From Leucaena leucocephala (taxonomy: Eukaryota > Streptophyta > Magnoliopsida > Fabales > Fabaceae), in contig CM073563.1 of NCBI GenBank assembly GCA_037074615.1, forward strand, positions 12,756,501 to 12,820,500: 64,000 bases of DNA, written 5' to 3'. Made by a program: the position numbers and the translations under genes. Below, piece by piece: positions 34,491 through 45,524 of this stretch (positions within the stretch are counted from its first letter, which is position 1; the number at the start of each line of letters is the position of its first letter). The notes under the pieces are model-generated. The model was not told the DNA's origin, searched no databases, and saw nothing but the letters and a program-made list of their open reading frames with translations.

Positions 34491-34997
34491 ATGGCACTAT
34501 CTGAAGAAAAGAAAGAACTGTTACGTTTATTGCTTTTGTGGGTGATCATGGCTGAGGCAGTGTGGGGTTTTATATGTCAATGTATGACTATTGTAGTAAG
34601 GAGACGGCGAATAAGGCATATTACTTACAAAATGGATTTTGTTGCTAAACGATCTTATTTGAAGAGACTCGTATATAATAGTGATGTAGCATGTTACAAC
34701 CTACTTAGAATGAATAGGAGAACATTTGATAAGTTGTGTTGCATGCTAAGGGATATAGGTGGTCTTAGACCAAGTAAGAATATACTTATAGATGAGCAAG
34801 TTGCAATGTTTTCACATATTTTAGCACATCATGTGAAGAATAGAGTCATACAATATAACTTCAGTAGATCTAGAGAAACTGTTAGTAGGTATTTCAATGT
34901 TGTACTTAATAGCATGATGAGACTTGGAGATATATTGTGGAAGAAACCAGAGCCTGTGCCAGAAGACTCAACTGATGATAAGTGGAGGTGGTTCAAG
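34491..34997 (+). pseudogene. PIF/Harbinger transposase, N-terminal exon only
   Basis: The reading frame starts at ATG 34491 (MALSEEKKELLRL) and is open to a splice donor after KWRWFK (AAG, GTATATATATG at 34998). It contains LLRMNRRTFDKLCCMLRDIG and the conserved phrases VAMFSHILAHHVKNRVIQ and SRETVSRYFNVVLN. These form the helix-turn-helix-like N-terminal region of plant HARBI1-type nucleases. In complete transposases the next exon carries the DDE catalytic domain (beginning LGALDGT). Nothing of that kind follows within the element, so the protein would have no nuclease activity. An upstream initiation at 34461 in the same frame is possible but has no family support. Confidence 0.85.
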
Positions 34998-35763
34998 GTA
35001 TATATATATGTCATTTATTCATTATTACTTTTTACTAATATGTGGAAAGTTTTTAACTTTTTAACTTGTACTAATATTTTGTCTTATACAGCGATGCTTC
35101 ATTCATTAAACGGAAAAGTTGTGTGAAACCCCATGATTTATAAAATGCTTTCAATTTATGAACCTGAACTACTATGTGGTCAGTGTGAATATGGCGAGTG
35201 TTATGGGGGAGGTAGCTGAACAAGAACTGTTTGCTCTGTATCTTTCCTATCCGCAAGAGTAAAAAGCAAGTGATTGCAGCTGAACATGTGATTTTTTTAA
35301 AAACAAGTTCAGGACTACAGTAAACTGAAGAGTAGCAGCCACGTATTGAGTAAACCAATGCATTCATGTTATTAGGCAACTAGCAAACTCTTTCTAATAT
35401 TATCCATTAGCATTTTTCATATGTAAAAAATCTTCTTCTTTTTGTTTTAAATATTTTTTCATTATTCAATATGCCTAAATAATTCAGAAAACAAACATCT
35501 GAGCATAATGAAAATAGATCGAAGTTCATCTCTTATTCCTTCCTTGTTCAGAGTTAGAGTTAGGCCTCAAAGATATACCAGTGACAGAGCAGAAGTTGTT
35601 ACATCTCCCATTCAAGAAATATCTTACATTCAACATAAGATTCAAGAGGTCATAAAACCTTACAGACATTAACTTCATGTTCACAAAATTAACTTCATGA
35701 CAGAGCAGGCTGTATAACTTCATGAATACACGTTAAGCACATATAATGTTCACAAAATTTCAT
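34998..35763. other. Foreign-looking filler between transposase exon and kinase fragment
   Basis: This replaces the transposase catalytic exons. It contains a possible acceptor (CTTATACAG at about 35090), a less AT-rich block (35100-35380), and a small repeat of the word TTCACAAAATT with AACTTCATGACAGAGCAG (35677-35760). I see no protein similarity. It may be captured host untranslated or intron sequence linked to the CIPK fragment. Confidence 0.4.
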
Positions 35764-35958
35764 CTAGCCCAGCTTTCTTTGATCAACTAGCCCAGCTTTC
35801 ATAATCCTCTCCTTATCAATCATCTTAATGGCAACATTTTCACCAGTTCTAAGGTCCTTTGCATGGTAAACCTTTGCAAAATTCCCTTGACCTAATAAGC
35901 TTCCAAACTCATACTTCTGCATCAGAACATTCCCCCTTTTCTCCATTGTAGGTACCAC
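35764..35958 (-). pseudogene. CBL-interacting protein kinase (CIPK/SnRK3) N-terminal fragment
   Basis: The minus-strand frame reads [20 protein letters not shown], then [20 protein letters not shown] and [16 protein letters not shown]. This is the start of a CIPK kinase domain, with the glycine-rich nucleotide loop (GQGNFAKV) and the ATP-anchoring Lys of VAIK both intact. CIPKs relay calcium signals bound by CBL proteins. Only about 60 of the roughly 430-450 residues are present. The match stops after VDQ and the frame ends soon after, with no kinase catalytic loop or NAF motif anywhere nearby. It lies inside the Harbinger element in antisense to the transposase exon, which suggests capture of a host gene piece. 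The two upstream codons (MVP) may be untranslated. Confidence 0.88.
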
Positions 35959-36640
35959 AAAACCTAAGACACAGTTTTGCGACTTCTTTGTCTATTAGTT
36001 ATAGAGATTCTCAGAAATGACCCTTTCTTCATCAAAGATATCTGTCTGCACGAAAGGAATGCTGCCAGAAAATTCATCATGTATTTGCAACCAGAGAATC
36101 ATCAGACTGTCAATCGCTCCTTAACCTCATCAAGGTCAAGTATGGGCTGCCTCCCAAACTAAGATGACAAAAAAGCATATTGACATGAGAAACAAGGGAA
36201 ACTGGAAGGTGACAGGAAAAAACATACATGAAACATAATCAGAACAGGAAACTTTTCATAATCCAATGACATGAAGCATTTAAACAATCAGCTAGATGGT
36301 CATCACACAATCCCTTCAAGGAAAAAGCACACAAAAATGACAGAATCACTACAATAGAAATTCCGTAAACCAATAACGTAACATGTTGAAACAATCAGAT
36401 TCACGATTATGGGAATCCCACTGAAGGAAACAAAAGAAAACAAGAAAACCAGAGAATTTGACGCCAAAACACGACAGAATTGTCAGGATCATAAAAACCA
36501 AGCAAAAAGAAACGGGACCCATCTAACTTCTATGGATGATCATCCAAGCACAGTCTAACTATGAAACTTTGACAACATGTTCACTGCAAGGAAACCCACA
36601 AAGCCAAATCAAGCAAGAACATAAATCCAAATTACGGTAA
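35959..36640 (-). other. Probable captured CIPK 5' flank
   Basis: Continuous with the kinase start codon and less AT-rich than the surrounding transposon. On the minus strand it looks like an untranslated leader and intron sequence. No second coding exon was recognised. Short plus-strand frames here (for example 35977-36162) are not supported. Confidence 0.4.
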
Positions 36641-36990
36641 TATGGGGTTAAGTGGCACTCACTTTTTGCTTATGGCTTCACTAGAGGTGGGAACCGGTTG
36701 TTCCGATGGAGTTGCCATAGTCGATCACAAGACGCCGAAACGATTCTGCAACAAGAAGGCACGCGAACGCGATGAACCAAATTGGTCTGCTGATAAAGCG
36801 ATGACTGTCTTTGGTAAGGGTATTGTGGTCTTATTACAAATTAAAATTAATTATAAAATAAAATTAAAAATATTATTCTCTCCACGTATTACTTTCTACC
36901 AAACATAATTTTAAAACTCCACTCCCACTCCCACTCCCAAATCTAATCCCAATCCATCAAAACCCACCTCACCGTACCAAACGTGGCCTT
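36641..36990. repeat. Right subterminal region of the Harbinger element
   Basis: Contains a GC-richer block (36660-36830) with an open frame on the plus strand but no recognised protein, followed by an array of CCACTCCCACTCCCACTCCC (36920-36940) and the right inverted repeat. Confidence 0.5.
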
Positions 36991-38674
36991 AAGGTATACA
37001 AATAGAAATAAGATACAGATATCTCTAATAGAACGAAAGTACACTTTTACCAACCAAAAAAATAATAATAAAACTTAACCACCAAGAGGATTTCATGAAG
37101 CAAGAAACAAACTGGGATGATAAAACTAAATTACTATGAATGATTTGCATATATTCTGGGAAAAAAATCATGTCTCAGACAATCACAAACAAGAGAGAAA
37201 TAATATACATATATATACGAAGCATATTGGATTTTCTCTGTATGTATATATGAGAAGCAAATCATATAATCTCAGTAACGAAGAAAGCTTGGAAGAAAAT
37301 CGAAAAAAAGGGAAGCATGTTCGATCATAGGAAGTCGCAACCAGAGAAACAAAGCGGAAGAAATAAGTAATATAGAACTCTGGTCTCAAGAACAGCTAAG
37401 GCTCTGATACTAATGAAGGATTTTGGGCGTACCTGGAACTCGGATGAAGTAATCCTATAGCCCACGCGCAGTGAAATCACAGTGTGGACTCCAATGACAC
37501 CGTCAAAAGGGAAAGAGAGTTTTTAAGAAGAGGGGGAGAGAGGGCGAACTTACTAATGTAATATTATATATATATATATATATATAATAGAGGTAGACAT
37601 ATAGATAGGTGAAGTTGCTTTTCTTTCTTTTTTTTAATTTTGGGGATTTTTAAGGAGCCATGAGAAGAAACGTGATTGAGCCAGCTCAGACTCAATATAT
37701 CCCAACCGAATTTTCGCATTGAAACTAATTGCTCCATCGTGTGATTCATTTATCTTTTTCATTATCTTTTGCTTATAGTTTCAGTCTTTCGGAGACAAAT
37801 GAAGGTGGGGCCAACAGATTTTTTGTTTTTGTGAGATAGCTCTTTCTGTTTGGTAATTTGTGTTGTGAAATTAGAGACTCTCCCTCCCTCTCTCTCTCCC
37901 CTTCCCCCCTCTCTCTCTATATATATCTAAATGTCGGTAGTATTTAAAGTTTTGGAAGACATATAGATCCTAACATTGGTATTTATTGCATCATACGTGA
38001 ATTTCTTTTACTCCCCAAACTCTCACTTACTATATAAGTGCATGAACAAGTTAACGCTAACTTGTTTTTGTATTTTTTTTAAGAAAACAATAGCATACTT
38101 CTCTTAATTCTAAACATAGAAATTAAATAATTAATTTATACATATTAAAAAAATTAATTTAATTAATTACTTTTAACAAATATATGTGAATTTATCTAAA
38201 ATATGCCTTTAATCATTATACTAGTTAATGAAAATATCATTTAATATATGTAATTAATAAATATAGCTTATAAAAAACTTGTAAATTTAAAATTAATTAA
38301 ATTATATTAAAATATTATATTTAGAATCAAAATAAATATTTAAACTAATTTTTACATTTAGAAGTACCTTTGTAAAGGGAAAAAAAAGAGATGTTTAATA
38401 TTTTGTTAAATTTTTATTATGAAATCCTAGCACGTGATATATTCAAAATTATGGGGATCATGAGGTGTTTATGCGTACTTGCGTAGGTCCTCCAAAATAT
38501 TAGTGTTATTCATCTACTGGTCCAAAAAAAAAAACAATCAGTTTTATGTGGAGATCAGACAATAGGATTGAATAAGAGAAAAATTCATGATTTGAATGAG
38601 AAGTTTCGTGAATAGGAACAAGTATCCTATTTTCTATTTAGATCTAAATAATATTTAAATCTTAATTAGTAAAA
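36991..38674. other. Gene-free stretch with a possible 5' exon-like island
   Basis: On the minus strand, 37430-37545 is a less AT-rich, pyrimidine-rich block. It ends at a CAG/GTACGC donor-like site (about 37431) and is preceded on that strand by a TA run (37563-37588). Together these could be the first untranslated exon and start region of a host gene. Downstream (37600-38670) there is a CT-rich microsatellite (37879-37919) and AT-rich sequence with nothing recognisable. Confidence 0.35.
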
Positions 38675-39035
38675 TCTTATAAATATTATATATATATATA
38701 TGTGTGTGTAAATGTTTATAACCCTTAGCTCTTAGAATTTTTCTTAAAATTTTATCTTCTCTTAATATCATAAACCCATAACTTTTCCAATGAATGAATT
38801 GAGAGTTGTTTCTTATTGGTAATGCTTTATATTTATTTTTATTCTTTTATAACCTTAGGTTTAGTGTTTAATAGTTGAGACCTATAAATAGAGGTCGTAT
38901 ACAAGACATTTGTATAAAGATAAATGCACAAATGAATGAAGAATAATTTATTGTCTTATCTCTCAATCTCTTATCTTATTATTTTTTTTTCTCTTTAATT
39001 AACTTCTATATTTTTCTCTTATTTTTATAATACAT
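38675..39035 (+). repeat. LTR of the older copia element (5' LTR)
   Basis: From about 38675 (TCTTATAAATATTATATATA) to about 39035 this matches the reverse complement of 55705-56050. Shared words are CATAAACCCATAACTTTTCC, CCTATAAATAGAGGTCGTAT and AATGAATGAAGAATAAT. CCTATAAATAGAGG at 38881 is the likely TATA region. The LTR is followed by ATTATCAACACGAG, the primer-binding sequence typical of one large plant copia lineage. Confidence 0.75.
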
Positions 39036-40330
39036 TATCAACACGAGTTTATTTTGAAAATTTGAGATGAGAATTTTTTATAGATTTATATGTTCTTGTG
39101 ATATATGATAATGTTCCATTTATACAAATATTTCTTTTACCCAATTATCACGTATAACTTTAATTTTCTGTATATTTATTATATCAAATATATTATTTGT
39201 TATTTTCAATCACTTTTATTATATTTTATTATCTATATTTATTATATTGTTTATATTATATTATGTTATTACTTTATTTTTATCTATGTTATTTTATATT
39301 TTATTTTTACGATGTCTATTATTCTATATTATTTTTCTTATTTTTTATTTATATTATCTATATTTATTTTTTCTTTTGTTATATTTTATCTTGTTATTTA
39401 TTTTTATGTTATATGTTATATTGTTTATTTTTATAATATTATAATTGACACGACACTCACATAATTTATGTCATTTATATGTTTCCTTCATTTTATTATA
39501 TTTGTTCACGTTGTTTGGATATATCTATACACACACAATATATACACAAACAATATATAGTATTATATATGATTATATACTTTGATTTATATGATTTTTG
39601 GGTTTATTTCTTCTTTATATTTAATAATGAGATTGAATTTATTTAATTTATTTTGTTCTAATATGATTTTTGCCTTAATTTATATTATTGTATCTATATT
39701 TTATATTACTAATTAATTTTCCTCCCTTCCATATTAATTTATATTTTAATAGATTTATTTGTCTCTTCTATATTTTCCTTATATATATACTTAATTTTGT
39801 AGCCAGCAGCCATAATACACATAATTTTATAATTATATGACTAGAAGTCATATAACTTTTAATAATATATGGTTCTCTGATAGAAAATTATATCGTGATT
39901 CTTATAAATGACAATGGAAAAAATATTATGACAATTTGATAATTCAATAATTATAAATATCAAAGTCTTGAAGGCTAATAATTCAAACGTCAAATAGTTT
40001 AAAAAGAGTTGTATAACATTGAAAAAATATTTTTGCTATAGTCCTAGAGACTAATAGCTTATAGAGAATCATGTCATTAGAAAGTAATATTTTTAAAGAC
40101 TAATTAATATATAATTTTGAAAAATTGATGATTTACTATTGTAATATATAACATATTTATGAGAAAATAATAACGACTATGACCACATTGTAATAAAAAA
40201 TTGACAATTGAAAGATAATGATATTTTGTCTTGGCTATTGAACCATGATGGTGAAAATAATAATATATCTATGTGAGCAAATATTATAATATGACTATAA
40301 GTCATATGAACAAAAGTCAAATGTTAAAAT
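39036..40330 (+). pseudogene. Older copia element, internal region, left part
   Basis: The primer-binding site ATTATCAACACGAG (about 39034-39047) opens the region. An extremely T- and A-rich stretch (39100-39780) follows and yields hydrophobic open frames with no real protein features. From 39840 it is collinear with 23250-23600. It is interrupted at 40330/40331 by the younger copia element and continues at 49214. Confidence 0.6.
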
Positions 40331-42195
40331 TGAGAGGAATTGGAAGATACACAGCAAAAATTAATTTAAAATTTTTTTCATTCCTTACCAGGATCTACCA
40401 TATGTGTTTAAGTCAAGTGGGAAGAAGCATTACCCTCAGTGTTCCTCAGCTACTTCCACAACTTCTGGTCACGACGTTCACAGCTTCTCTCCGCGGGTCG
40501 TGCTCCCTTTCTGATCGCAAGAAGTCGATGACTCAGGTCGGCTTCCTCTACTGGTATCCACACGAACAGCGTTCCAACCACGAATGACGTGCTAGCGTCT
40601 CTTATCCCTCCAGGGCTTTCTCAAGAATTCGTCCTCTCCGTCTCTATTTTGGCAGTTTCTTATCTGCAAACCTTTTGCAGATTCCCCTTTGGCCTTTTTG
40701 TGTTCTATGTGTATCTCTAAAACGCAGCTCCTAAAATCAGATATATAGGATGCTATGCATTTTCTCTCTCTACCGAATTGGATTTTGGAGTTAATCTTAT
40801 ATTAATTCTGAAATTAATACAATATCATATATTGTATAATTTTATAAGAAACTACTTAAATAAATAATATTAAATCCGTCCCACAGATTTAATTACCTAT
40901 TTATTTAACTTTAAATAAAGATGAGACTGAACTATATTTGATTTATTCTCATAAATCAAATTTGAGATATCATATCAATTTGAATTTCAAATTCAAACGT
41001 GAAAGGGATTTAATTTATTCTTATAAATTAAATCTTATAAATATCACTTATTTGAGATATCCTATCAATTTGAATTTCAAATTCAAACGTGATAGGGATT
41101 TAATTTATCCTTATAAATTAAATCTTATAAATATCTCTTATATGAGATATCCTATCAATTTGAATTTCAAATTCAAACGTGATCGAGATTTAATTTATCC
41201 TTATAAATTAAATTTCAAATATCTCTTATATATAATATATATATACACGAATTTATATATATACGAATACAAATATAAATAAATATATACATCCACCCTG
41301 GACTATTCATTGAATCTGGACATGTCTTAGATTCAATGAATCTGGACATCATAGCTCGTGTTGGACTATTTTGTGTGTGACCCTGTAGGCCCATATGAAG
41401 TTGGCAGTAGGTCATTTGCTATATTGGCCCACAAGTCGCAAGCGATCTCCAGCAAGATATAACGACTATCCAAATCATATGAGGATTGTTAAACGATGTA
41501 ACCTTTTATACAACCATATCATGTCCCTTCTGTCACGCGATATTTTGGTCATGGTTGAGGCATGGACAATGTCATCCTCATATTCCTGACCGTTACTTTC
41601 TCGATCCCTGAGTAGTCTGACTATAGAAATGGAACTACCTTTCCATTACAGTATGGCCATACATTTCTCAGACTCACTCATCGAGGAGCCCAGTAATATC
41701 TCTCTACGAATATGAGGGACAAATTCCAACTTGACCTTTCACATTCCTCCGCATGAAAAACCACTAAGCCTGAACATAGTCTTTATGATCACTCGGTCAA
41801 AAGTGACTTTTGACTAGGTCAAAGCTGAGCGTTTGTCATGTAGGAATCCATGATGATCTCAAGTCAAATGGCATATTGACATAGTTTGTATATGAGAGAA
41901 GCTTATGACGTTACCCATGCAGTTCTCTCATAGCGGGTCGGTCCAACACCTTGTACTCTTACATGTGCCTATGACTTTGATTTATATCTCTATACATCTT
42001 CAAAGTCATACTGGTCTTATTTCATCTGTGCTCCCGCATAGATGACCGACCAGGGACATTTAAGATAAGATCATGAATTATCCAAGGATGGTCATTACAG
42101 TAAACATGCAAATAATATGATAACACAATTAATAAATTCATAAATCAATAATGTTCATAAGACAATGATTGGCCCCTACGGCACAATTTCCAACA
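40331..42195 (-). repeat. 3' LTR of the nested copia element
   Basis: Begins TGAGAGGAATTGG on the plus strand and ends TTTCCAACA. It contains three 90-bp repeat units (40964-41225) and the duplicated phrase GATTCAATGAATCTGGACAT near 41310-41350. No coding function is supported for the small frames within it. Confidence 0.93.
40964..41225. repeat. Minisatellite in LTR, three 90-bp units
   Basis: GAGATATCxTATCAATTTGA starts at 40964, 41054 and 41144. Each unit contains the near-palindrome ATTTAATTTAT...ATAAATTAAAT. The matching array in the other LTR is at 47984-48240 (three units) and, in the unlinked third LTR, at 63460-63800 (four units). Confidence 0.92.
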
Positions 42196-42206
42196 ACCTC
42201 CCACTT
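42196..42206 (-). other. Polypurine tract of the nested copia element
   Basis: The minus strand reads GTGGGAGGT immediately before the LTR start TGTTGGAAA. This is the plus-strand priming site in reverse transcription and confirms the orientation. Confidence 0.8.
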
Positions 42207-42269
42207 GCACTAGGTACAATCATTAATTTGACTAATTCCCATTGACCGAACATGACGCTCATGCTTTGC

Positions 42270-43790
42270 CTACATAAGCGGCTTTGTTAGAGGATCAGCA
42301 ACATTATCTTCTCCTGCTACTTTGCATATTTTTATATCACCTCTATCGTTAATTTCTCTGATGAGATGAAATCGCCTGAGTATATGATTGGTCCTTTGAT
42401 GTGACCTAGGCTTTTTGGCCTGTGCAATAGCACCGCTATTATCACAGAGCAAAGTTATTGGATCTGAGATAGTAGGTATCACCCTTAGTTCCGTGATAAA
42501 CTTCCTGATCCAAACCGCTTCCTTAGCTGCATTAGATGCTGCTATATACTCAGCTTCCATTTCAGAATCTGCTACAGTGCCCTACTTAGAGCTCTTCCAG
42601 CTTACTACTTCATTATTGAGGAGGGATATATATCCAGACTGCAATTTTTGGTCATCTTGGTCAGTTTGGAAACTCGCATCTATGTAACCAGTTACACAGA
42701 GTTCGTCATCCAATCCACCATAGACCAAAAATAAGTCCTTAGTCATTCTTAAGTACTTAAGGATATTTTTGACAGCAGTCCAATGGCCCTCACCAGGGTC
42801 CTATTGATATCTGCTAGTCATACTTAAGGCAAATGAGACATCCGGTCGAGTACATAACATGGCGTACATGATAGATCCTGTGGCCGAGGCATATGGAACT
42901 TTACTCATGCGACCTCGCTAATCAGATGTACTAGGACACAGATCTTTGCTGAGGTGAATACCATGAGACATGGGTATGAAACCCCTCTTTGATTCGTGCA
43001 TACTGAACCTATGCAGTATTTTGTCTATGTATGTACTCTAACTGAGTCCTAGAAGTCTTTTAGATCTATCTCTATAGATTTTGATTCCTAGGATGTAGGT
43101 GGCTTCACCCATGTCTTTCATCGAGAAAGACTTTCCTAACCAAGACTTGACAATCTGCAAGGTAGGAATGTCATTCCCAATAAGTAGGATGTCATCGACA
43201 TAGAGTACCAAAAACACAAGGTTCATCAATATTTTGAAGAAATCCAAACTCTTTGACTACTTCATCAAAACAATGATTCCAACTCCAAGAGGCTTGCTTC
43301 AGTCCATAAATGGACCTTTGAAGCTTGCACACTTTACCAGAGTCATCGGAACGCACAAACCCTTCAGGTTGTGTCATGTACACGTCCTCAAGGAGCTTTC
43401 CATTAAGGAATGTTGTCTTGATGTCCATCTGCCATATTTCATAGTCATAATATGCTGCTATGGCAAAGAGGATTCTGATTGATTTAGCCATTGCAACTGG
43501 GGAAAAGGTCTCATCATAGTCCACACCATGAATTTGAGTAAATCCTTTTGCAACAAGTCATGCCTTGAAGACATTTACATTGCCATCCATGTCAGTTTTT
43601 TCCTTAAAAACCCACTTGCACTCGATAGTTTTTACATCTTCAGGAGGGTCGACTAAGGTCCAAACCTTATTGTCGTACATGGATTGCATCTCAGACTTTA
43701 TGGCATTAAGCCATTTTTCAGAGTTTGGTCCCACTATAGCTTCTTGATTAGTAGTCAGCTCATTATGCTCAATGAGCAACACACACGACT
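42270..43790 (-). pseudogene. Nested copia: reverse transcriptase and RNase H
   Basis: Minus-strand pieces give the copia RT start (KWLNAIKSEMQSMYDNKVWT, 43558-43782), then DYDETFSPVAMAKSIRIL and QMDIKTTFLNGKLLEDVYMT (43192-43524), then FLVLYVDDILLIGND (43038-43247) with YVDD intact. They end with RNase H (MEAEYIAASNAAKEAVWIRK, LCDNSGAIAQAKKPRSHQRT, 42270-42560). A frameshift near 43200-43210 lies just before YVDD, and some codons expected between DEPCVF and VLYVDD are missing. Another break separates RT from RNase H. The RNase H Asp/Glu residues visible (AEY, CDN) are kept. The enzyme copies element RNA to DNA, but this copy cannot make it in one piece. Confidence 0.92.
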
Positions 43791-44489
43791 ATCAGAAATA
43801 AGAAATCCATATCTCTAAGGCTGAAGTCGTGTCCTATTAGATTGTTGTGGACCTTGCGTGACTTGAGGAGTCTCAACAACTTGTTGTGAGTCTTCTCTGT
43901 TTTCCATTTGCAGTTCTGTGGTGTCTTGTGGCTCTCGAACTTCTTCGAGGTGTACCTTACTCCCACTGGTTCTTTTAGAGATAAATTCTCGTTCGAGAAA
44001 GATACCATTTCTGACAACAAACACTTTGTTATTAGCAGGGTTGTAGACGTAATATCCCTTAGTTTCCTTAGGATATTCCATAAAAAGGAACCTTGAGGAT
44101 TTGGGCGCTAATTTGTCTGAGGCTTGTTGCTTAACATAGACCTCGCATCCCTAAATCTTGAGGAAAGACAAACTAGGCGTCCTCCCAGTCCATATCTCAT
44201 ACGGAGTCTTTTCAATTGCCTTAGATGGAACATGATTGAGTGTGAATGCAGCTGTCTCTAGGGCATGGCCCCAAAAGGAGGGCGAAAGATCTGTTTGACT
44301 CATCATGGATCAAACTATATCTAATAGTGTTCGATTCCTCTGTTCAGAAACGCCATTCCATTGTGGTGTCCCTAGAGGAGTCAATTGTGAGACTATCCCA
44401 CAACTCCTAAGATGATCTATGAACTCTTGGCTCAAATATTCACCACCCTGATCAGATCGAAGGGCTTTAATTGTTTTTCCAAGCTGGTT
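43791..44489 (-). pseudogene. Nested copia: integrase C-terminal half and linker
   Basis: Minus-strand pieces include the region after the integrase catalytic core, with MEYPKETKGYYVYNPANNKV (from 44081) and the hydrophilic Glu/Gln-rich linker to RT (43815-43980). Stops and a frame change (overlapping frames at 43769-44081) break it. It continues directly from the integrase core upstream. Confidence 0.85.
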
Positions 44490-45512
44490 TTATACTTCAT
44501 TTTGAAATATTTTGAACTTTTCAAAAGACTCAGATTTATGTTTCATCATATAGATATACCCATATATGATAAAATCATCTATGAATGTTATGAAGTACGA
44601 ATAACCTCTTCTGGCATTTGTGTTCATTGGTCCACACACATCTGTATGTATGAGGCCCAATAAATCAGTGGCCCTCTCACTGTGCCCAGTTAAAGGTGAC
44701 TTTGTCATCTTTCCTAACAAGCAAGACTCGCAAGTGTCATATGATTCAAAATCAAATGAGTTTAGAAATTCATCTTGATGGAGTTTAGAAATGCGTTTCT
44801 CATTTATGTGGCCCAGACGACAGTGCCAGAGGTATGTGGGATTCAAATCGTTTGGTTTGACCCTTTTAGCGGTTATGTTATAGATATTTCCATGATTGGG
44901 TTGTTCCAAATTTAATATGTAATGATCAACATGTAAATCACCATGAGCATAGAAAATATCATTACAATAAATAGAACATCTACTATTCCCAGCAATGGAA
45001 GTGAAACCTTCCTTATCCAAATAAGAAAGTGAAACAATGTTACTACTTAAAGCAGGAACATAATAGCAATTGTTCAAAACTAACAAAAGCCCAGTGGGCA
45101 GAACTAATTCATAAGTGCCTACTGCTAACGCAGCAACCCTTGCTCTGTTTCCAACTCGTAGGTCAACCTCGCCCCTTTTCAGCTTCCAAATGTCCTTTAG
45201 TCCTTGCATATTTGTACAAATGTGAGAACCACACGCAGTATATAATACCCATGAGGTGGAAGTAGAAAGATTAATGCCTATAACATAAATACCTGAAGCG
45301 ATAGCCCCGCTATCCTTCTTGTTCTTTTTCAGATCTTTGAGGTAGAGTTTGCAATTCCTCTTCCAATGACCAGGTTCATTGCAGAAGAAGCAGACTCCTT
45401 CCTTCGGAGGCTTTGCCTTCTTTGGTGCAGGCTTGGTTTCGGGCTTGCTTGACTCTTTGGTCTTACCTGATGAGCCATGACCCTTCCCCTTGCCTTTGCC
45501 TTTCTTTTTCAT
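44490..45512 (-). pseudogene. Nested copia: Gag zinc knuckle, protease, integrase N-terminus
   Basis: This 340-codon frame holds a lysine-rich Gag tail and an intact zinc knuckle (CFFCNEPGHWKRNC, residues 41-54). The protease region follows, with WVLYTACGSHIC at residues 88-99. In the protease the catalytic Asp-Thr-Gly is read as Tyr-Thr-Ala, so activity must be lost. Next come the pre-integrase motif YLWHCRLGHINEKRISKLH, the integrase finger end DTCESCLLGK, and the start of the catalytic core (LIHTDVCGPM, ITFIDDF). The frame then ends at a stop at 44490. It is the longest open frame in the window but encodes only the middle of the polyprotein. Confidence 0.93.
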
Positions 45513-45524
45513 ACCCTTTCCTTT

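Larger units (their letters stand above)
33115..36990 (+). mobile_element. PIF/Harbinger transposon with TTA target duplication
   Basis: The left end reads TTA then GGGCATGTTTAGTATGC (33118 on). The right end is the inverted partner, CGTACCAAACGTGGCC then TTA (ending about 36990). The terminal repeats match at most positions and the 3-bp TTA flank is the hallmark of PIF/Harbinger. Subterminal sequence on both sides is rich in GGGATTGG-type words (CCCAATCC near 36950). A Harbinger transposase exon lies inside on the plus strand, and a CIPK fragment lies inside on the minus strand. The catalytic part of the transposase is missing, so the copy is non-autonomous. Two adjacent elements are a less likely alternative. 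Confidence 0.75.

Noticed and set aside
37400..37412. TAGTATCAGAGCC on the minus strand resembling a tRNA-Met primer-binding site
   Set aside because: No LTR end or gag-like sequence flanks it, and no inverted or direct partner LTR was found. It may be chance or a tiny relic.
39105..39464. Hydrophobic 119-codon open frame that looks like a membrane protein
   Set aside because: It comes from an extremely T-rich stretch and is open in three overlapping frames. The composition alone explains the Phe/Ile/Tyr runs, and it lies inside the internal region of an old copia element.
40938..41282. Repetitive 114-codon frame with a 30-residue repeat (and its twin at 47958-48284)
   Set aside because: The repeat is the 90-bp minisatellite of the copia LTR read in frame because 90 is divisible by three. 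It has no start context or protein similarity.
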